DNA of 39,138 nucleotides. Origin: Parasutterella muris. Lineage in GTDB: Bacteria > Pseudomonadota > Gammaproteobacteria > Burkholderiales > Burkholderiaceae_F. Below are positions 34,131 through 39,138 of this stretch, piece by piece. A program made the position numbers and the translations under genes. The stretch spans positions 1-39,138 of the forward strand of contig NZ_WSRP01000029.1 of assembly GCF_009767915.1 (NCBI RefSeq), read 5' to 3'. Positions within the stretch are counted from its first letter, which is position 1. Each line of letters opens with the position of its first letter. Under the pieces are notes generated by a model that ran no database searches, was not told the origin of the DNA, and worked only from the letters and a program-made list of their open reading frames with translations.

Positions 34131-34170
34131 AAAAGCCGCTCTCAATGCAAAACGCAGGAGCGGCTTTTTT
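34131..34170. terminator. Bidirectional terminator between rppH and proB
   Basis: AAAAGCCGCTC (34131-34141) pairs with GAGCGGCTTTT (34158-34168), with T runs on both sides. The two convergent genes end within 15 bases of it. Confidence 0.88.
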
Positions 34171-34182
34171 GATATCAGAAGA

Positions 34183-35313
34183 TCAGACTGAAGCGACGAC
34201 CATATTGTCCTGATGGATCAGTTCACGCTGTTCGATATAACCGAGTTCATCCAAGATTTCGTCGGTGTGATGTCCCATGATGCGCTTTGCTTCGGCAGAA
34301 CCATAGTTAATAAGGCCGCGGCAAATTTCTTTTCCGTCCTTATCCACACAGGCGACGACTTCTCCTCTCAGGAAGTCTCCTTCCACAGCCTTAACACCGA
34401 CCGGCAGAAGGCTCTTACCTGCTCTGACGGCGTGAATCGCACCTTCATCGATCACGCATTTGCCTTTGAGCTGCAGGTGATCGGCGATCCATTGGCTTCG
34501 CGCGGACATCGGCCGACTTTCGGCATAAAGCAGTGTGCCGATTGACTCACCGTGCGCAAGTTTTACCAGCACGTCTTCGATTCTTCCGCTTGCGATAATC
34601 GTGGAAGCACCGCTTCGAGCCGCGCGCTTAGCCGCCAAGATTTTGGTCAGCATACCGCCCTTGCCGATTGAGGAGCCGGCGCCGCCCGCCATCTCTTCGT
34701 ATTTTTTATCTCCGGCCCGTCCGACCTGAACTAGGCGCGCATCGGCATTGCTGCGGGGATCCGCGGTAAAGAGCCCAAGCTGGTCGGTAAGAATGACGAG
34801 AAGGTCCGCCTCCACGAGATTGGTCACCAATGCACCAAGCGTATCGTTGTCGCCCACTTTAATTTCGTTTGTGACAACTGTGTCGTTTTCATTGATGATC
34901 GGCACGACTCCAAGATCTAAGAGCGTCACCAGTGTCTGACGAGCATTCAGATATCTTTCCCGGTCCGCCAAGTCGGCGTGTGTGAGCAGGATCTGAGCGG
35001 TCTTGATTCCGTAGATCTCAAAGCTTTTTTCATACGCTTCGATAATGCCCATTTGCCCGACCGCGGCCGCCGCCTGCAGTTCATGCATTTTCTTCGGGCG
35101 CTTACTCCAGCCGAGGCGTACCACGCCTTCGGCCACGGCACCTGAGCTCACCCAAATCACTTGTTTGCCCAGTTTCTGGAGTTCCGAAATTTGCTTTGTC
35201 CAGCGATCGATCGCAGCGCGATCCACTCCGCGGCCTTCGTCTGTCACTAAAGAGGAACCGACTTTTACGACGATGCGTTTGGCGTCCTGCCAAACTTTAA
35301 GATTTTCTTCCAT
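34183..35313 (-). CDS. proB: Glutamate 5-kinase with C-terminal PUA domain
   Basis: ProB makes gamma-glutamyl phosphate in the first step of proline synthesis and is normally feedback-inhibited by proline. The kinase domain (about 1-260) has [57 protein letters not shown] with [20 protein letters not shown], and [17 protein letters not shown]. The PUA domain (about 280-376) starts at [17 protein letters not shown]. No proA lies in the window. proB comes after obgE, the standard beta-proteobacterial order, with a hairpin between. Confidence 0.96.
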   Translation of the reverse strand: MEENLKVWQDAKRIVVKVGSSLVTDEGRGVDRAAIDRWTKQISELQKLGKQVIWVSSGAVAEGVVRLGWSKRPKKMHELQAAAAVGQMGIIEAYEKSFEIYGIKTAQILLTHADLADRERYLNARQTLVTLLDLGVVPIINENDTVVTNEIKVGDNDTLGALVTNLVEADLLVILTDQLGLFTADPRSNADARLVQVGRAGDKKYEEMAGGAGSSIGKGGMLTKILAAKRAARSGASTIIASGRIEDVLVKLAHGESIGTLLYAESRPMSARSQWIADHLQLKGKCVIDEGAIHAVRAGKSLLPVGVKAVEGDFLRGEVVACVDKDGKEICRGLINYGSAEAKRIMGHHTDEILDELGYIEQRELIHQDNMVVASV

Positions 35314-35365
35314 ATCTTCTGCTAATCCGGGATTCGTTGGTTTGGGAGATACTGCATATATTAAG

Positions 35366-35386
35366 CCGCCGTGCTGTGCACGGCGG
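35366..35386 (-). terminator. GC-rich hairpin between obgE and proB
   Basis: CCGCCGTGC (35366-35374) and GCACGGCGG (35378-35386) form a 9-bp stem with a 3-base loop. On the minus strand it is followed by CTTAATATAT, not a full T run, so it may be a weak terminator or an mRNA-stabilising stem. Confidence 0.5.
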
Positions 35387-35397
35387 TCTTTATCAGT

Positions 35398-36519
<1,122 letters not shown>

Positions 36520-36553
36520 CTAATTATGTGATGATAGTCAGGTAAATAATTAA

Positions 36554-36583
36554 GCGCCCCGTTCCTTGCTAGGAATGGGGCGC
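36554..36583 (-). terminator. Hairpin between rpmA and obgE
   Basis: GCGCCCC(G)TTCCT (36554-36565) pairs with AGGAA(T)GGGGCGC (36571-36583), with one G-T pair and a 5-base loop, and is followed on the minus strand by TTAATTATTT. It may separate abundant ribosomal protein mRNA from obgE by partial termination. Confidence 0.7.
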
Positions 36584-36614
36584 CTCAATTCTTTTAAAGT
36601 GTCGTCAGTAAAGA

Positions 36615-36872
36615 TTAGACGGGAACTACGTTGACGTAGTGACGATTCAGACGTCCGTGGACAACGAATTCAACCTTACCTGCAACCTTTGCGAACAGAG
36701 TGTGGTCACGACCCATACCGACGTTTTCACCGGCGTGGAAGTTCGTGCCGCGCTGACGAACGATGATGGCGCCCGGCTGGATCATTTCAGAGCCGAAAAC
36801 TTTAACGCCAAGACGCTGAGCGTTGGAATCGCGGCCGTTACGTGTCGATCCGCCGCCTTTCTTATGTGCCAT
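36615..36872 (-). CDS. rpmA: 50S ribosomal protein L27
   Basis: L27 reaches the peptidyl transferase centre with its N-terminus. The 85-residue protein starts [20 protein letters not shown] and contains [20 protein letters not shown] and GRDHTLFA, as usual. The N-terminus begins directly with the functional AHKKGG form, not the cleaved Firmicute form. AGAGG precedes the ATG by 9 bases. It is co-transcribed with rplU, 28 bases upstream. Confidence 0.98.
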   Translation of the reverse strand: MAHKKGGGSTRNGRDSNAQRLGVKVFGSEMIQPGAIIVRQRGTNFHAGENVGMGRDHTLFAKVAGKVEFVVHGRLNRHYVNVVPV

Positions 36873-36900
36873 TTCAAATACCTCTTATCAAAAATTCAAA

Positions 36901-37212
36901 TTAGGCCGAAATCTCGTCAATCTTGAGTTCGGTGTAGTTCTGACGATGACCGCCGCTCTTCATAGAGTGCTTGCGGCGACGGAACTTGAAGATACGTACC
37001 TTGTCGTGACGACCTTCAGAGAGGACCGTGGCTGTAACAAAAGCGCCCGGAACTGTCGGGTTGCCAAGAGTAAGACCGGCATCAGTCTTAACAGCGAGAA
37101 CGGTCTCGAGTTTGATCTGAGAGCCGACTTCGCCCGGCAGAGTTTCGACTTTTACTTTATCGCCAACAGCAACAGTGTACTGTTTGCCGCCGGTTTTAAT
37201 AATTGCGTACAT
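36901..37212 (-). CDS. rplU: 50S ribosomal protein L21
   Basis: L21 binds 23S rRNA near L20. The 103-residue protein starts [20 protein letters not shown] and ends with [20 protein letters not shown] and [24 protein letters not shown] lies before the ATG. A near-consensus promoter is about 80 bases upstream, and the leader of about 77 bases between could carry control, though I see no known r-protein binding fold. Confidence 0.98.
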   Translation of the reverse strand: MYAIIKTGGKQYTVAVGDKVKVETLPGEVGSQIKLETVLAVKTDAGLTLGNPTVPGAFVTATVLSEGRHDKVRIFKFRRRKHSMKSGGHRQNYTELKIDEISA

Positions 37213-37295
37213 GCTTTACCTTTAACACTTCAATGCAGTCTGCGTCCTGCTGAAGCCTTTTTGTTTGCTAGAAAGAAGTTTGCGCAGAGTTCGGC

Positions 37296-37324
37296 ATTAT
37301 GGAGGAAAATTCTCATTAAGTCAA
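37296..37324 (-). promoter_or_regulatory. Promoter of rplU-rpmA
   Basis: On the minus strand, TTGACT (37324-37319) and CATAAT (37301-37296) are exactly 17 bases apart. Both boxes match 5 of 6 sigma-70 consensus positions. Transcription would start near 37289, giving a leader of about 77 bases. It fits the heavy expression expected of ribosomal protein genes. Confidence 0.75.
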
Positions 37325-37648
37325 ACCGTTATATGTTTTATTTTTTCTCCGCCTCATCCTCAGCACTTTGTTGCTGCGCAGCGTCTGTCCGCAGTTCATC
37401 TTCAGAGTGAGGAAAGCGCTCTGATCGAAGGAGTTTCCATGGCGCTTTATTAATATGAAAGCTTCATTTTCCGCCGCCTCTTCCATGTTTTTAACAGCCG
37501 AGTCTTATTCGGGTCAGTTTTCTTAGCGGGCAGGAATTATTGCCGTATATAAGCTAGTCACGGACACTTTCCTGTTCTAATTACCATTAATTCAGAAATC
37601 TTGTTTAATATTAAACACAAATAGTTCGCATTATTAGGAATAAAAAGA
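37325..37648. other. Rest of the rplU-ispB divergent gap
   Basis: The 436 bases between rplU and ispB hold the rplU promoter, the rplU leader and a 16-base palindrome near ispB. I see no gene in it. A short minus-strand frame around 37331-37456 looks somewhat protein-like but lacks a start codon. Confidence 0.5.
37602..37617. promoter_or_regulatory. 16-base perfect palindrome upstream of ispB
   Basis: TGTTTAATATTAAACA is fully self-complementary and lies 32 bases before the ispB ATG. A repressor or activator dimer could bind it; I cannot name one. Its AT richness means chance is possible. Confidence 0.4.
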
Positions 37649-38629
37649 ATGGCCAACGTAGCAGAAACGATGCAGCGCGTTATTGCACCGATCGCTGAAG
37701 ATCTCGTCGAGGTAGACAAGGCGGTAATTTCTGATTTGCAAAGTGACATCCCTCTTATTAAGAAGATCTCTGACTACATTGTCAGCGCAGGCGGCAAACG
37801 GATGCGTCCTGTTGTTCTTCTTCTGATCGCCCGAGCGCTCGGATGTCAAAACAAGGATCCTGTGTTTTTAGCCACAATGATCGAGTATGTCCATACCGCC
37901 AGTCTTCTCCATGACGATGTGGTCGACGAATCGGATTTAAGACGCGGCAAGCCCACGGCCAGCTTCAAGTGGGGCAATGCCAGCGCGATTCTGGTTGGTG
38001 ACTTTATGTATTCGAGAGCATTCCAGTTAATGGTCCGAACACAGAATCTGAGGATCTGTGAAATTGTTGCCGGGGCGGTAAACCGTGTTTCCGAAGGCGA
38101 AGTCATTCAGCTTTTAAACATTCACGACACCACCGTGGACGAGAAGCGCTACATTGAAGTGATTGAGCGTAAAACCGGCGTACTGTTTGAAGCGGCTGCC
38201 CGCATGGCGGCGGTCTCTGCCGGCGCCGACAAAGCGGTAGAAGACGCTATGGCCGAATATGCGCTGTGTCTTGGCCGAGCATTCCAGATTATTGATGACG
38301 TACTGGATTATGTCGGCGTCTCTGGAAATACCGGAAAGAATCTTGGCACCGATTTACGCGAAGGCAAAATGACAATGCCGCTTATTTATGCGCTGAGAAA
38401 CTGCTCAGAGACGGACACTGAAACAATTCGTAACGCAATCAGTCACAGCGATCCTGACCTTGACGCAATTATCGGAATTATCAAGAAAACTAATGCGATT
38501 GAGTCCTGCATTTCCGCAGCCAGAAATGAAGTTCAGAACGGAATTCGACAGCTTGACTGCCTCCCGAGTAGCGCATACAAAAATTCTCTGATAGAATTGC
38601 TTTCCTTGACAGTTGAGAGGGACAGTTAG
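37649..38629 (+). CDS. ispB: Octaprenyl/polyprenyl diphosphate synthase IspB
   Basis: IspB extends farnesyl diphosphate to the side chain of respiratory quinones. The 326-residue protein has the first aspartate-rich motif in HTASLLHDDVVDESDLRRGK (DDxxD) and the second in AFQIIDDVLDYVG. GGKRMRPVVLLLIARALG supplies the substrate-binding GGKRxRP motif. The chain-length control region before the first motif (FLATMIEYVHTASLLHD) has small residues upstream of the motif, as in long-chain enzymes, but the exact chain length is inference. AGGA lies 9 bases before the ATG. It diverges from rplU, and a tRNA gene follows 18 bases after its stop. Confidence 0.95.
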   Translation: MANVAETMQRVIAPIAEDLVEVDKAVISDLQSDIPLIKKISDYIVSAGGKRMRPVVLLLIARALGCQNKDPVFLATMIEYVHTASLLHDDVVDESDLRRGKPTASFKWGNASAILVGDFMYSRAFQLMVRTQNLRICEIVAGAVNRVSEGEVIQLLNIHDTTVDEKRYIEVIERKTGVLFEAAARMAAVSAGADKAVEDAMAEYALCLGRAFQIIDDVLDYVGVSGNTGKNLGTDLREGKMTMPLIYALRNCSETDTETIRNAISHSDPDLDAIIGIIKKTNAIESCISAARNEVQNGIRQLDCLPSSAYKNSLIELLSLTVERDS

Positions 38630-38647
38630 TTCACTTGACGGTCAAAT

Positions 38648-38724
38648 CGGAGTGTAGCTCAGCCTGGTAGAGTACTGCGTTCGGGACGCAGGTGTCGGAG
38701 GTTCGAATCCTCTCACTCCGACCA
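38648..38724 (+). tRNA. tRNA-Pro(CGG)
   Basis: The 77-base sequence folds into a standard cloverleaf. The acceptor CGGAGTG pairs with CACTCCG and the CCA end is encoded (ACCA). The anticodon stem CTGCG/CGCAG encloses TTCGGGA, giving anticodon CGG for codon CCG. GTTCGAATC forms the T loop. A perfect TTGACA lies at 38606-38611 inside the end of ispB, with a poor -10 (TAGTTC) 15 bases on, so the gene may have its own weak promoter or be processed from the ispB transcript. Confidence 0.97.
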
Positions 38725-38732
38725 GAATTCGC

Positions 38733-38766
38733 AAAAACCGCGCAGAACCTGCGCGGTTTTTCTTTT
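38733..38766 (+). terminator. Terminator after tRNA-Pro
   Basis: AAAAACCGCGCAG (38733-38745) pairs with CTGCGCGGTTTTT (38749-38761) around a 3-base loop, followed by CTTTTT. It starts 9 bases past the tRNA. Confidence 0.92.
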
Positions 38767-38779
38767 TCCGAAGCGCAAT

Positions 38780-38810
38780 CGAGCCGCTGCGAACGCGACC
38801 CTGCGGCTCG
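38780..38810. repeat. 8-bp inverted repeat
   Basis: CGAGCCGC (38780-38787) and GCGGCTCG (38803-38810) are exact reverse complements around a 15-base loop. There is no T run, so a terminator role is doubtful. It lies between the tRNA terminator and the transposase remnants. Confidence 0.4.
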
Positions 38811-38828
38811 TAACCTGAATTCCCGCTC

Positions 38829-39012
38829 CTAGATTACAAAAATCGGGGCGGGGATTTTTATTTTCAACTTCTGCATAAGTTCCTTGTAACGCTTTGGGAT
38901 CTCGTGCCAGAGATATGTGACTTGGCCCTCAGGAGCGAACTTATAGACCTGAAATATTGCAGAATCTAGAGCCTCTAGCAGAGGCTCAGCTTTTAATCTG
39001 AAGGCATCTTCT
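38829..39012 (-). pseudogene. Decayed transposase C-terminus
   Basis: A minus-strand frame ends at 38829 (TAG) and reads AEPLLEALDSAIFQVYKFAP, then YLWHEIPKRYKELMQKLKIK. The last 22 residues align without gaps with the end of the neighbouring transposase tail (YYFGEIAGKRRMLFEALGVP): both have Y, E-I, a basic cluster, L...L and a final hydrophobic-x-hydrophobic-P. This is therefore a remnant of a related but different transposase, with no start of its own. The frame stays open to the window edge only because it overlaps the other tail in a different frame. Confidence 0.5.
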
Positions 39013-39138
39013 TTAGAAGTCTGTCTCTTCTTCGTCGTCTTCGTAGACCTGCGCCTTTTCGGGCTCTGCATCAGGAACCGGAACCCCGAGGGCTTCAAAT
39101 AACATCCGTCTTTTCCCTGCGATTTCACCGAAGTAGTA
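39013..39138 (-). CDS. Transposase, C-terminal part (runs in from the right edge)
   Basis: The minus-strand frame enters from the edge as YYFGEIAGKRRMLFEALGVP, continues with VPDAEPEKAQVYEDDEEETD and F, and stops with TAA at 39015-39013. The 'E-I-A-G-K-R ... L-F-E-A-L-G' ending followed by an acidic tail is typical of the C-termini of IS1634-like transposases in Sutterellaceae as I remember them. Only 41 residues are visible, so the family is tentative. This frame is preferred over the longer overlapping GTG frame, which reads basic, low-complexity sequence here. It has the same orientation as the N-terminal fragment at the left edge, so both could be copies of one element. Confidence 0.55.
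   Translation of the reverse strand, partial: YYFGEIAGKRRMLFEALGVPVPDAEPEKAQVYEDDEEETDF

Noticed and set aside
37331-37456. Minus-strand frame reading PWKLLRSERFPHSEDELRTD upstream of rplU
   Set aside because: The residues look protein-like, but there is no ATG, GTG or TTG start, and the frame ends before the rplU promoter. It may be debris, but I cannot support a gene.
39016-39128. GTG-started frame at the right edge reading basic residues
   Set aside because: It overlaps the transposase tail in another frame and gives low-complexity K/R/T sequence. Only the part after 39012 resembles a transposase.

Overview
The window is about 39 kb of a mostly core chromosome. It most likely comes from a beta-proteobacterium of the order Burkholderiales, with a Sutterella/Parasutterella-type (Sutterellaceae) genome as my best guess. 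This rests on gene order: ispB divergent from rplU-rpmA-obgE-proB, with rppH and proS beyond and a proline tRNA after ispB, is the usual beta-proteobacterial layout. The PP0621-type protein beside ampD, a ccsA-like gene divergent from ffh, and a ybgC-tolQ-tolR-tolA cluster agree with it. No 16S gene is present, so the genus is inference.

Layout. Positions 1-550 hold the 5' end of a minus-strand transposase, a perfect AT-rich inverted repeat and a doubtful small ORF. Then come a hypothetical gene, a CstA-type transporter (1090-2730) and an intergenic stretch with a two-copy direct repeat. A minus-strand operon follows (ccsA-like, PP0621-like, ampD, yggT; 5438-3193), divergent from ffh. From 6888 to 18999 a tightly packed plus-strand run encodes RuvC, RuvA, RuvB, an unrecognised 240-residue protein, RecC, RecB and RecD. 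Most of its junctions overlap by a few bases. A two-subunit UxaA-family lyase (19092-20563) ends at a strong terminator. It converges on a four-gene minus-strand oligopeptide ABC importer (27098-20613: binding lipoprotein, two permeases, double ATPase).

From 27339 the plus strand carries ybgC, tolQ, tolR, tolA and an MscS-type channel gene; tolB and pal do not follow. The last third holds proS (minus), rppH (plus), the minus-strand series rplU-rpmA-obgE-proB, ispB (plus) and tRNA-Pro(CGG). The right edge carries the 3' end of a minus-strand transposase next to a decayed, related transposase tail.

How the genes work together. RecBCD resects double-strand breaks and loads RecA; RuvABC migrates and cuts the resulting Holliday junctions. 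Having both machines in one apparent transcription unit, with one unknown protein between them, is the most interesting feature of the window. I see no CRISPR array, prophage, toxin-antitoxin pair or recognised defence island. Mobile DNA is visible only at the two edges.
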